A stretch of DNA of 12,602 bases from Mariprofundaceae bacterium. GTDB taxonomy: Bacteria > Pseudomonadota > Zetaproteobacteria > Mariprofundales > Mariprofundaceae. How positions within the stretch are numbered: position 1 is the stretch's first letter; the number at the start of each line of letters is the position of its first letter. Under the pieces are notes generated by a model, which was not told where the DNA came from, ran no database searches, and worked only from the letters and a program-made list of their open reading frames with translations. The translations under genes were made by a program, and so were the position numbers. Below are positions 1 to 6,503 of this stretch, in pieces. The DNA lies in contig JAUZQT010000127.1 of assembly GCA_030950825.1 (NCBI GenBank), forward strand, positions 1 to 12,602, written 5' to 3'.

Positions 1-1
1 T

Positions 2-403
2 ATTAATGGGGTGAAGAGTGCAATTCGCCGCCATGGTAAACCAGAGGTATTTAACAGTGATCAAGGAGCGCAATATACCAGCACAGCGTTTACCAATGTT
101 CTCAAAGAAAGTGACATAAAAATAAGCATGGATGGTAAAGGCCAGTGGATGGATAATGTATTCATAGAGCGGTTATGGAGGTCAGTGAAATACGAGGAGG
201 TTTACACTAGGGAGTACGGCTCTGTTAAAGCGTTAATTAGTGCACTACATCGCTATTTTGAATTCTATAATCTGTCCTTGACTAGGGGTCCACTTCAAAC
301 CCTTTGTCATTGGAAGGAAAAACTGGTTGTTCTGCAACACAGAATCAGGAGCCAAGGCCAGCGCTGTCATTTACTCCTTACTGCAATCAGCCAAAGCGAA
401 TGA
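2..403 (+). pseudogene. IS3-family transposase (OrfB) 3' fragment, truncated
   Basis: This is the C-terminal part of a DDE integrase-core (rve) transposase of the IS3 family, which carries out cut/copy-and-paste transposition. The frame is open from the window edge, so the gene starts outside. Visible motifs are the second catalytic Asp in NSDQGAQYTS and the catalytic Glu in DNVFIERLWRSVKYEEVY, followed by the usual FEFYN near the C-terminus. After FEFYN (about position 271) the expected RPHQSLGY-type ending is missing. The frame instead reads out of register through IS66-derived sequence and stops at 403, so residues after about 90 of the visible frame are not IS3 protein. The element is therefore truncated by the junction at about 271-297 and is very probably inactive. 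Confidence 0.85.
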
Positions 404-506
404 ATTGCCGTTGATTCAATGGCTCACGTATGTACTTGATGAGTTCCCACGCTGCTCCAATGATGATCAACGCCGCTCATTATCCGCTTCGATATTAAAC
501 GCTTGA
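282..506 (+). pseudogene. IS66-family transposase (TnpC) C-terminal remnant
   Basis: In a frame offset from the IS3 remnant, the sequence encodes a typical IS66 TnpC C-terminus: PFVIGRKNWLFCNTESGAKA, then ASAVIYSLLQSAKANELPL, QWLTYVLDEFP and a stop at 504-506. PFxxGRKNWLF and the Y-SLxxxAKANxL block are diagnostic of IS66 transposases. A stop at 279-281 closes this frame upstream, and recognisable homology starts only around 297. About 70 codons remain of a protein usually near 500 aa. It has no start codon and is fused to IS3 debris, so it is a dead fragment. Confidence 0.85.
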
Positions 507-529
507 AAAATAGAAATCCTGACGCTTAC
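282..529 (+). mobile_element. IS66-family right end with terminal inverted repeat
   Basis: Downstream of the tnpC stop, the sequence ending at 529 reads, on the minus strand, GTAAGCGTCAGGATTT. The GTAAGCG start is characteristic of IS66-family terminal inverted repeats, so the element boundary can be placed at 529. The following eight bases (530-537, CAGTAATT) are the candidate half of the 8-bp target duplication these elements make. The left end is not in the window because of the IS3 junction. Confidence 0.7.
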
Positions 530-798
530 CAGTAATTGATTTGGCATGTAAAGAGAAAAAGATCATTGCCGAGGTTAAAAATAAGTATAATACGGTGACA
601 GGCGGAAAATTGGCTAATCAATATTATTCTCTTGAGCGATTGATCATGCCAAAATCTAGCCTGAATAATTCACAAATACTGTCGTGCCCTTGCTTGCCCC
701 TTTATCCGCAATCAGCACAACGATTTATGAATTTTTCAGGCTATGTATTGCTTGTAATACTGTGTACCCTTAACGTCTGCTCTGTGAGAGGTTTTTCA

Positions 799-1983
799 TT
801 GTATACGAAGCCCATTCCTTTAATCATCCATGATTTACAAGATTCCCAAATGTTTGCACTGGCACAGGCGGCAGGTCGAGCCAATATGGTGCTGCAAGCT
901 TTGGCATCATCTGAACAATCATGGCTTGAAAATAGTCGTTATTTTTCATCGTATAAGATACTCCCAAGCTTGGGTGATGTGATTGAAAGTGTTTATGCCT
1001 TAAGCTTGAAAAAATCAGGTGTTTCAGGCGTTTGGTTGCCCTGTGTTGATGATGTTGCAATGTTTACAGCGGCTTTCCAAGATTTTTTAAAAAGCCGAGG
1101 CATGTTAAGCCTTGTTGCCAAAGTTGAAAGCATTGAACATGCTGACTTGAGTCATTTACAGGATTTTCAAGGCTTTCTAAACATACCGAAAACACGCTGG
1201 TTGAGCCATGCAGAGCTACAAGGTGATGCGGTGAAGCTTTCTTATCCACTGATACTCAAGTCTTCACGAGGCAACTTCCAACGATTTAATGATGCGAAAA
1301 AACTTTTAACACATCTCGATGCCGCCGAGCACGTATCAGCATTTAGCCAGCGTATTCAACAATATATTCTGGGGGATGTCACAAATATGGCAACGGCCAT
1401 GCTTCTTTTTGATAAAAACAGCCAGCCTGTTCGTGGTTTTACTGGGCGACGTCTGCGTGTGGCGCAAACTAAATATGGTGATTTTGGTGAAACAACAGCT
1501 GCTCAAGCCGAATGGATCCCCGAGCTTTATGAAGGTGCGGTAGAATTATTAAAATATTTAAATTGGCAAGGTTTTGCCGAGGTTGAATGCAAACAAGCTA
1601 CCGATGGGACTTGGTTTGTTTTAGAAATTAATCCTCGCTTATCTGGCTGGACATGTTTGGCAGAAGCCGATGGAGCAGGTTTTTTACAGGCATATTATGC
1701 CATGTGTGCGCATGATATGCCTTTAAAAGAAACATGTTTGCAACGTTCAAAAGCCAAATATATTCGTATGCTTGCGGCTGGCTTTCACAAGCCCGATTGG
1801 TTTATTAATCAATTTGTCAAAAACAAGCGACATTCAAAACTATATTGGTTGATCAAAGATTTATATCAGCTTTGGCGGTATAAAATGACATTATCTGCTG
1901 GGGCTTGGGACTTTTTAGATCGCCAAGCATGCAAAGACCTATGCATCAATAATATTCGAAAATATTTTTTCCGCGGCTCTTAA
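799..1983 (+). CDS. ATP-grasp domain protein (carboxylate-amine ligase type)
   Basis: An ATP-grasp enzyme of about 394 aa. The fold couples ATP hydrolysis, through an acyl-phosphate, to ligation of a carboxylate to an amine or thiol. With residue 1 at 799, there is an N-terminal PreATP-grasp-like part, the ATP-binding segment LILKSSRG (151-158), QQYILGD (187-193), and the metal-binding EVEC (261-264) and LEINPR (275-280) with the E-x-N-P-R signature. The start is uncertain. The frame is open back to 541, and ATG 727 would add a hydrophobic leader-like stretch but has no Shine-Dalgarno. TTG 799 is preceded by GAGAGG at 786-791 with 7-nt spacing and begins where the domain begins, so I chose it. 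It converges on the kinase gene, with both stop codons sharing TTAA. Peptide tailoring or peptide-bond formation in the neighbouring cluster is inferred from context; the substrate is unknown. Confidence 0.75.
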   Translation: MYTKPIPLIIHDLQDSQMFALAQAAGRANMVLQALASSEQSWLENSRYFSSYKILPSLGDVIESVYALSLKKSGVSGVWLPCVDDVAMFTAAFQDFLKSRGMLSLVAKVESIEHADLSHLQDFQGFLNIPKTRWLSHAELQGDAVKLSYPLILKSSRGNFQRFNDAKKLLTHLDAAEHVSAFSQRIQQYILGDVTNMATAMLLFDKNSQPVRGFTGRRLRVAQTKYGDFGETTAAQAEWIPELYEGAVELLKYLNWQGFAEVECKQATDGTWFVLEINPRLSGWTCLAEADGAGFLQAYYAMCAHDMPLKETCLQRSKAKYIRMLAAGFHKPDWFINQFVKNKRHSKLYWLIKDLYQLWRYKMTLSAGAWDFLDRQACKDLCINNIRKYFFRGS

Positions 1984-2840
1984 GCCTCACTTAAACATCG
2001 CCAAGCGGCATGAACATCTGAAAACACCAAACGGAAACATTTTAAATCTAGCGGTAAACGCCTATTCAATGCTTTCACGCGTTCTGAAGGTAAAATGCTT
2101 TGATGAAAATGTTGGGGAAGTTCCATCAAAGCTTCACTGCGACGTAAAGTCGTCAATTCTGCTGCAGCTGCAGTTGCATCAAAACGTGGAAAAAGCAAAC
2201 GTGCTAACGGTAAATCACGATGCTCCATAAGCTTGGGTAACCAGAGCTGCAGACGAACTTTTTCCCCTTGATAATCAAGAAAAGTGAAAAACGCACGTTC
2301 AAAAACACCACTTTTCAACATCATTTCATGATCAAAAGCAGGGTGTTCAATGTCATCCCATTGCATCGGCCTTGGCATGGGGCTTATCTTCCCGTGTTCA
2401 TTCAACAGTGAAAATTCATCAGTCATATAACGGCAGCCTGATAATAAAGCCGCCGTGGTGAGGCTGCTTTTACCTGCCCCTGATTGCCCAGCAAACATCC
2501 ATGCTTCGTCACCATAAGCCACACATCCTGCATGCAGTGATAAAAATTTTGGATAAATATTCTGAATGATTTGGGTGTACAATTGAATTTCAAAAGCCGC
2601 GACAATTTCTTGCGCATCGTCACACTGCCAAAGTTCCTGTTGGCCATTTAAAATCAAATACTGCTGCTGTCCATTGCTTAAAAAATCAAATTCAATACGC
2701 TCATTACCATCTTTTGCTGCTGCATATAAACGAACAAACTTTTCAATATCAGATCGATAAATCTGGCTGTTAGCCGTGATAAAAACCGATTGATTGGCTA
2801 TTGAAAATGCATATAACCAATCTTCTTGACATGGTGTCAT
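1980..2840 (-). CDS. HPr kinase-related protein (HprK-related kinase A type)
   Basis: A 286-aa protein with an HPr-kinase/phosphorylase-like C-terminal kinase domain. It shows LHAGCVAYG (102-110), a Walker A P-loop GQSGAGKSS (118-126) and an acidic Walker-B-like segment MTDEFSLL (139-146). It lacks the HPr/PTS context and the HprK signature region, so it is a paralog of carbon-catabolite HprK rather than HprK itself. Family knowledge: HprK-like kinases sit beside PqqD-like proteins in 'HPr-rel-A' loci, and in some lasso-peptide clusters a homolog phosphorylates the precursor peptide. Start: the frame extends to 2888, but ATG 2840 forms an ATGA overlap with the pqqD-like stop and the residues before it look like pqqD read in another frame. 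A substrate in the cysteine-rich protein is inference. Confidence 0.85.
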   Translation of the reverse strand: MTPCQEDWLYAFSIANQSVFITANSQIYRSDIEKFVRLYAAAKDGNERIEFDFLSNGQQQYLILNGQQELWQCDDAQEIVAAFEIQLYTQIIQNIYPKFLSLHAGCVAYGDEAWMFAGQSGAGKSSLTTAALLSGCRYMTDEFSLLNEHGKISPMPRPMQWDDIEHPAFDHEMMLKSGVFERAFFTFLDYQGEKVRLQLWLPKLMEHRDLPLARLLFPRFDATAAAAELTTLRRSEALMELPQHFHQSILPSERVKALNRRLPLDLKCFRLVFSDVHAAWRCLSEA

Positions 2841-3124
2841 AGGCTCTCTTGCAATAATCCAAATGCAGCAAACTCTTCCAGAATGCATGTGATATCTTTT
2901 TCAACGATGTCTTGATCTGCCTCCAAAACATCACAAATCTGCATGGTCATATCATGGATGTTATGTTTGCCATCGCAGCATTCCAAGATGCTGGTGGCAA
3001 TCAAATTAAGTGAAAGGCTGGATCCATCGGCATCGTCGATCACCAATACTTCTTGGCTATCGTCCAAATCCTCAAACACCAAACTATCACGTTTGATGGG
3101 GTATTCGGGTAGAATTTGAATCAC
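2837..3124 (-). CDS. PqqD-like peptide-binding protein (HPr-rel-A type)
   Basis: A 95-aa protein of the PqqD/RiPP-recognition-element winged-helix kind. PqqD proteins bind leader peptides and present them to radical SAM enzymes. The sequence shows the family pattern: an N-terminal beta region, then SLSLNLIATSILECCDG (compare the PqqD 'LNxxaxxIlxlcDG' core), a DMTMQICDVL helix and a C-terminal helix ending EEFAAFGLLQESL. The start is GTG 3124 with AAGGAG six bases upstream; this Shine-Dalgarno lies on the edge of the palindromic element at 3133-3302. The gene is translationally coupled to the kinase gene by an ATGA overlap. It probably delivers the upstream cysteine-rich protein to the radical SAM enzyme, though this is inferred from order alone. 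Confidence 0.85.
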   Translation of the reverse strand: MIQILPEYPIKRDSLVFEDLDDSQEVLVIDDADGSSLSLNLIATSILECCDGKHNIHDMTMQICDVLEADQDIVEKDITCILEEFAAFGLLQESL

Positions 3125-3132
3125 TTCACGCT

Positions 3133-3302
3133 CCTTGGAGGTTGTCCGAGAGTAGAAATACCTACTGCGAACCCCCCATTTAGGCCATGATTTCCGTCTA
3201 TTTTCGTTAAATAGACCCTGCTATTCGCCTTAAATAGTCGAAAATCATGACTCAAAATGGGATTTCCTCGCTACGGTCTCTATTCTCGGACAGCCTCCTA
3301 GG
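3133..3302. mobile_element. 170-bp palindromic MITE-like element
   Basis: The left end CCTTGGAGGTTGTCCGAGA and the reverse complement of the right end CCTAGGAGGCTGTCCGAGA match at 17 of 19 positions. The similarity continues inward through CCCATTT and CATGATTT blocks to the middle, so nearly the whole segment is one imperfect palindrome. Two small hairpins flank the centre (CTATTT..AAATAG and CTATT..AATAG). It contains no gene of its own. Size, terminal repeats and lack of coding capacity suit a non-autonomous transposable element. It overlaps the 3' end of the radical SAM gene and the ribosome-binding site of the pqqD-like gene. No clear target duplication was found. Confidence 0.75.
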
Positions 3303-4379
3303 TTGAACATTACTTTTTAATAAACAAGCTATCATTTGGCAGTCCGAGCAGCTTAATTGCTCGTTGCATTGTTTCCAGCGTTGTGAAATATATTTTTGAT
3401 CATCTTGATACAATAAACTGTTTAATATTTCTTCAAGCGATTGTTGGCGCACATTTCCCAAACGAAGTTGGCGGGAAAAAATACAGGGATAAACATCACC
3501 GTTGGCCGCAATGCACAGCTTACCACGGCGAATTTTACCTTTTTCAGCATGTGAAGGGCTCACTTGTATATGAGCTGGAAGTTCAGTCGCAGTTCCACGA
3601 CCAACAGCGTTCACAGGGTCAAAACGAATATCTTCTATGGCAAGTCCCAGCGTCTTGTTTAAAAAATCGGGCATGCGCAACACGGCTTCGGCATTTTCGC
3701 ACATCACGACCACACCCACACGCACCTTAAAACCTTGAGCCATACTGCGCCGCATGGCCGATAAGGTTTTTTCCCAACTACCATTGACACGTGTAATGGC
3801 ATCATGCATTTTTGCATTGTCGGCATAAATTGAAAATGAGAATTGCAGTTGATAGTTGCTTAATTTTTCCAGCAAGGTATCGCTCAACAATAGGCCATTG
3901 GTGTAAATTTCCATGCCTTGAAAATCAAGTGATGCCGCATATGCAATAATGCCTAAAAGATCTCTGTGGATCAGTGGATCACCACCAGTGAATTGTACAA
4001 AAGGCCGCCCCAATTGCCGCGCCTGCCTTAAACTTTGTTGAATTTCTTCAGCACTCAAAAAATCATTGCGTTCAGGTGATGATTCAGCATAACAATGCAA
4101 ACAGCGCTCGTTACAGCGAGACGTTAACTCAACAAACAACATACCCAAAGACTGGCCAAGCAGAAGCTTACTTGGCAAAGGAGCTTGAATTGAGGCAGTG
4201 CTCAAACCTTTTAATAGTGGATAAGCCCTCTCAATATGGCGAAGATGCGATACCTGTTTTTTTTTACTTTGAATGGATAAAACTGCGGAAGAAAAGGTTC
4301 CAGTAAGCTGAATTACATCTTGATGATGGGTTAAGTGTATGCTGACAACGCCATTATTTCCAACCATGCAGTGAGCCAT
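3252..4379 (-). CDS. Radical SAM/SPASM maturase
   Basis: A 375-aa radical SAM enzyme. It has the cluster motif C-x3-C-x2-C (CNERCLHC, Cys 89, 93 and 96), followed by the glycine-rich SAM-binding FTGGDP and TNGLLLS segments. A C-terminal SPASM-type region has Cys at 289, 299, 338, 344, 347 and 352 (KLCIAANGDVYPC and later CSDCQMIAC), expected to bind auxiliary Fe-S clusters. SPASM enzymes usually modify ribosomal peptides, for example by thioether or C-C crosslinks. Start: ATG 4379 has GGAAGG just upstream; a TTG at 4421 without Shine-Dalgarno would add 14 residues. It lies 57 nt after the cysteine-rich gene, its likely substrate. The last 16 residues (PRRLSENRDRSEEIPF) and the stop are encoded inside the palindromic element, so the native C-terminus seems to have been replaced; all the predicted cluster cysteines survive. 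Confidence 0.9.
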   Translation of the reverse strand: MAHCMVGNNGVVSIHLTHHQDVIQLTGTFSSAVLSIQSKKKQVSHLRHIERAYPLLKGLSTASIQAPLPSKLLLGQSLGMLFVELTSRCNERCLHCYAESSPERNDFLSAEEIQQSLRQARQLGRPFVQFTGGDPLIHRDLLGIIAYAASLDFQGMEIYTNGLLLSDTLLEKLSNYQLQFSFSIYADNAKMHDAITRVNGSWEKTLSAMRRSMAQGFKVRVGVVVMCENAEAVLRMPDFLNKTLGLAIEDIRFDPVNAVGRGTATELPAHIQVSPSHAEKGKIRRGKLCIAANGDVYPCIFSRQLRLGNVRQQSLEEILNSLLYQDDQKYISQRWKQCNEQLSCSDCQMIACLLKSNVQPRRLSENRDRSEEIPF

Positions 4380-4436
4380 ATGGCCTTCCGTAAGAGAAAG
4401 AAGAAAGCAATTAGCGAACAAGGTGACATTTAAAAA

Positions 4437-4907
4437 TCATACACAATTCCATTTTCCATTTGTGCAAGTACACGTTTTGTTTCTGTTTTTACCTTTGATT
4501 TTGCAACCCGCAGGCGGCTGACAGCCTGGTGGGCCTTCTTTACAGAAATCTTTGCATTTTATATTTCCAATCCCTCCCGCCGCATTGCATGCCGCAATAT
4601 CCACACCACACGATTTAATGCATTGAAGTTTTGTGCATTTGACAGGATCATACTTTGTGGAGCCAGAGATACAGGGACAACAAGCACTGGCACCTGAAGA
4701 GATAGTCAGTATCACGGGCGGTGTCGGCACGCCCCCTACTGGATTCATCTTACACTGCTTCACATCCCCCCAGGCTCCCAGAGCGTGGCGGGGTCCAGCC
4801 ATCATGGTGCCGAGAATGGCTGGTGGTGTATAAACCGCCGCTGTTAACAGTCGCCGGCGAATATTGTGTTTTCTATCTAAGGATTGTTGTTCTTTTTCAT
4901 CGTTCAT
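4437..4907 (-). CDS. Cysteine-rich exported protein, candidate maturase substrate
   Basis: A 156-aa protein I do not recognise as a named family. Residues 1-19 are polar and basic, ending in a twin-arginine-like IRRRLLT. A moderately hydrophobic stretch AVYTPPAILGTMMAG follows, then a possible AxA-type cleavage site (HALGA, near residue 45), so it resembles a Tat signal. The remaining part contains 15 cysteines (52, 76, 77, 79, 91, 96, 100, 107, 118, 122, 129, 135, 146, 148, 155), with Pro/Gly-rich spacers and a CTCTNGKWNC ending. There are none in the first 51 residues. It is first in the operon with the radical SAM, PqqD-like and kinase genes, which makes it the natural modification target. 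Alternatives are a secreted disulfide-rich protein or a metal-binding protein. The reading frame is secure; the function is inference. Confidence 0.75.
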   Translation of the reverse strand: MNDEKEQQSLDRKHNIRRRLLTAAVYTPPAILGTMMAGPRHALGAWGDVKQCKMNPVGGVPTPPVILTISSGASACCPCISGSTKYDPVKCTKLQCIKSCGVDIAACNAAGGIGNIKCKDFCKEGPPGCQPPAGCKIKGKNRNKTCTCTNGKWNCV

Positions 4908-4937
4908 ACGCGATACCTGCTTCCGTTGATGAAACGA

Positions 4938-4966
4938 ACATTAGCCGCATTTGCTTATATCGGCAA
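4938..4966 (-). promoter_or_regulatory. Candidate promoter of the cysteine-rich/radical SAM operon
   Basis: On the minus strand, TTGCCG (4966-4961) and TAATGT (4943-4938) are separated by exactly 17 nt and lie about 30 nt upstream of the 4907 start codon. The -35 box is 4/6 and the -10 box weak but keeps its T, A and final T. The -35 box is one arm of the inverted repeat TTGCTTATATCGGCAA (4951-4966), which could be an operator. Prediction only. Confidence 0.35.
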
Positions 4967-4979
4967 ATCGTGGTTAAAC
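4951..4979 (+). promoter_or_regulatory. Candidate divergent promoter of the nucleotidyltransferase gene
   Basis: TTGCTT (4951-4956) and TTAAAC (4974-4979) are spaced by 17 nt. Transcription would begin within a base or so of the ATG at 4987, which has no Shine-Dalgarno, so the message could be leaderless. It overlaps the oppositely directed promoter through the shared inverted repeat at 4951-4966. Confidence 0.3.
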
Positions 4980-4986
4980 TTTTGCC

Positions 4987-6141
4987 ATGAATACAGTCAA
5001 GCAGAAACAACTCCGTCGAAACTATTGCCAGATGCTACGCGGCGAATGGGCAAGTGAATTACCGCAAGATATGGATTTTTGGTATATGCTGCGTTCTGAG
5101 GGTGTCTTCTTTTGTGCATGCAAAAAGCTTTCAGAAGCACAGCGTCAACAGATTCCTGATGAAATAATGAAGGGCATGGATGAACGGGCATACACCGCAT
5201 CCTCGTTGCGCATGAAACATGCTTTGGGTCATATTTTACGCGAACTTAACGCCGCTCATGTCCCTGTCATCTGCCTGCGTGGCCAAGCTTTGGCTGAATC
5301 TCTGTATGAGCCAGCGAGTATGCGCGCCTACAGTGATTTTGATCTGCTGTTTGATCAGCAAAACTCGCTGGTACTCAAGCAGATTCTCGGCAATCGCCTG
5401 ATGTATCGCCCAGCTGATAAATTTCCCTCCCTCTTTAAAAAAGGCGATTTCATTATTGACCTTCATAGCGAACCGTTGGGCATTGAACGCATGCAATCAT
5501 GGTCTCATCTCACCCCTTTACGTGCCCCTGATTTTTTCAAGCATGCAGAAACAGGCATGCTTGCAAGTGAAGAGGCTTTGTACATCCACCCACGCGTCAA
5601 TCTTCCCTACCTCTGTTTTCATGCTATGAAGCACTCCTTTGATCGCCTTATCTGGCTCTATGATATTGCTCTATTGGCAGAAAAGATTGAGGGGGATGTT
5701 AAGAGAAACATTGAGAAAAATATTGAGAAAAGGGGGGGGTGGGATGCGGTATTGGAAGGCATTTGTGAATACAAACTTGAACGCCCATGCTTTTATGCGC
5801 TCGCCTATGTGCAAGAGCATCTGAATGCCCCCGTTCCTGGCTATATTCTTGAGGCGATTCGCCCTGATATGGGCTTTGTTGAACGGCGCTTGTTTGCCCG
5901 TCACATGAAGTTTGAAGTGATCCCTTATTTGGCCGAGCGGCTCTTTGCCCGTATGCAACCCAGCTTCAAACACCGTGTTGAATTCTGGCGTGAAACCATT
6001 TATCCCAGTGATGAGATCCGCGCACAAATTGCAGGTGGCGGCTGTGTTAAATGTGGCTTTATTCGCCGTCGAATCAAACAGATCACACGTGCCTGTCTCT
6101 TTTTTGTGCGTGAATGTTATTTTCTTTTTAGGCACCCATGA
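4987..6141 (+). CDS. Nucleotidyltransferase-fold protein (NTP_transf_5 type)
   Basis: A 384-aa protein of the uncharacterised nucleotidyltransferase group (Pfam NTP_transf_5 type). The N-terminal helices lead to the signature LRGQALAESLYEP (97-109) then R113 and YSDFDLLF (115-122), where D117 and D119 are the expected metal-binding Asp pair. A later segment with HAMKHSF and LIWLYDIALL (about 212-230) is also typical. Such proteins accompany HprK-like kinases and PqqD proteins in peptide-modification loci, presumably transferring a nucleotide to a peptide, protein or small molecule; the true substrate is not known. The gene is divergent from the cysteine-rich operon. ATG 4987 lacks a Shine-Dalgarno. 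A run of eight G at 5732-5739 (in EKRGGWDA), next to a short repeat encoding NIEKNIEK, is a possible slippage site, but the frame is intact here. Confidence 0.8.
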   Translation: MNTVKQKQLRRNYCQMLRGEWASELPQDMDFWYMLRSEGVFFCACKKLSEAQRQQIPDEIMKGMDERAYTASSLRMKHALGHILRELNAAHVPVICLRGQALAESLYEPASMRAYSDFDLLFDQQNSLVLKQILGNRLMYRPADKFPSLFKKGDFIIDLHSEPLGIERMQSWSHLTPLRAPDFFKHAETGMLASEEALYIHPRVNLPYLCFHAMKHSFDRLIWLYDIALLAEKIEGDVKRNIEKNIEKRGGWDAVLEGICEYKLERPCFYALAYVQEHLNAPVPGYILEAIRPDMGFVERRLFARHMKFEVIPYLAERLFARMQPSFKHRVEFWRETIYPSDEIRAQIAGGGCVKCGFIRRRIKQITRACLFFVRECYFLFRHP

Positions 6142-6166
6142 TTTGAATTTAGGAACGACAATTATT

Positions 6167-6208
6167 TGGCTGGGGAACGTGGATTCGAACCACGGTTGGC
6201 GGAGTCTG
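6167..6208 (-). pseudogene. 3' fragment of tRNA-Gln (attachment-site-like)
   Basis: On the minus strand this reads GACTCCGCCAAC, a perfect T-arm CGTGG-TTCGAAT-CCACG (6194-6178), the acceptor strand TTCCCCA, discriminator G and encoded CCA (6169-6167). A TTCCCCA-G-CCA end pairs with a TGGGGAA start, the signature of bacterial tRNA-Gln. The 5' half (acceptor 5' strand, D-arm, intact anticodon stem) is missing; upstream sequence is unrelated AT-rich DNA. Such 3' tRNA ends are typical duplicated att cores left by tyrosine-integrase elements. Confidence 0.75.
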
Positions 6209-6503
6209 AGTGCGTATAATACACCTAATTAACGCTATCGATGTAAATTTAATATTGCTTATTTATTCATATAATTAAACGATTTAATGCCTATTTCTTA
6301 ACATTCGTCGAAAGTGTCAATGATAACTTGACGCACCTATCATTCACCTATTAATTGTTCGCTTATGGCAATCGACAAATGTCAAAAAAACACCTACTGA
6401 AGTACAATACCTTCGCCAGTTTTAGAGAATACATTAGTAAAAAACCTAGTGTTTGTAACACATTGATTTAGAAAACGTATATTATAAAAAAATAACAAAT
6501 AAA

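Noticed and set aside
11..403. Intact 130-aa transposase gene
   Set aside because: Only the first ~90 residues are IS3-like; the rest is IS66 sequence read in the wrong frame.
2841..2888. Upstream start for the HprK-like kinase (16 extra residues)
   Set aside because: It lies inside the pqqD-like coding region; ATG 2840 in an ATGA overlap is preferred.
3383..3730. 115-aa plus-strand frame
   Set aside because: Antisense shadow of the radical SAM gene, which has full motif support.
5671..6135. 154-aa minus-strand frame
   Set aside because: Antisense to the nucleotidyltransferase gene, no recognisable motifs.
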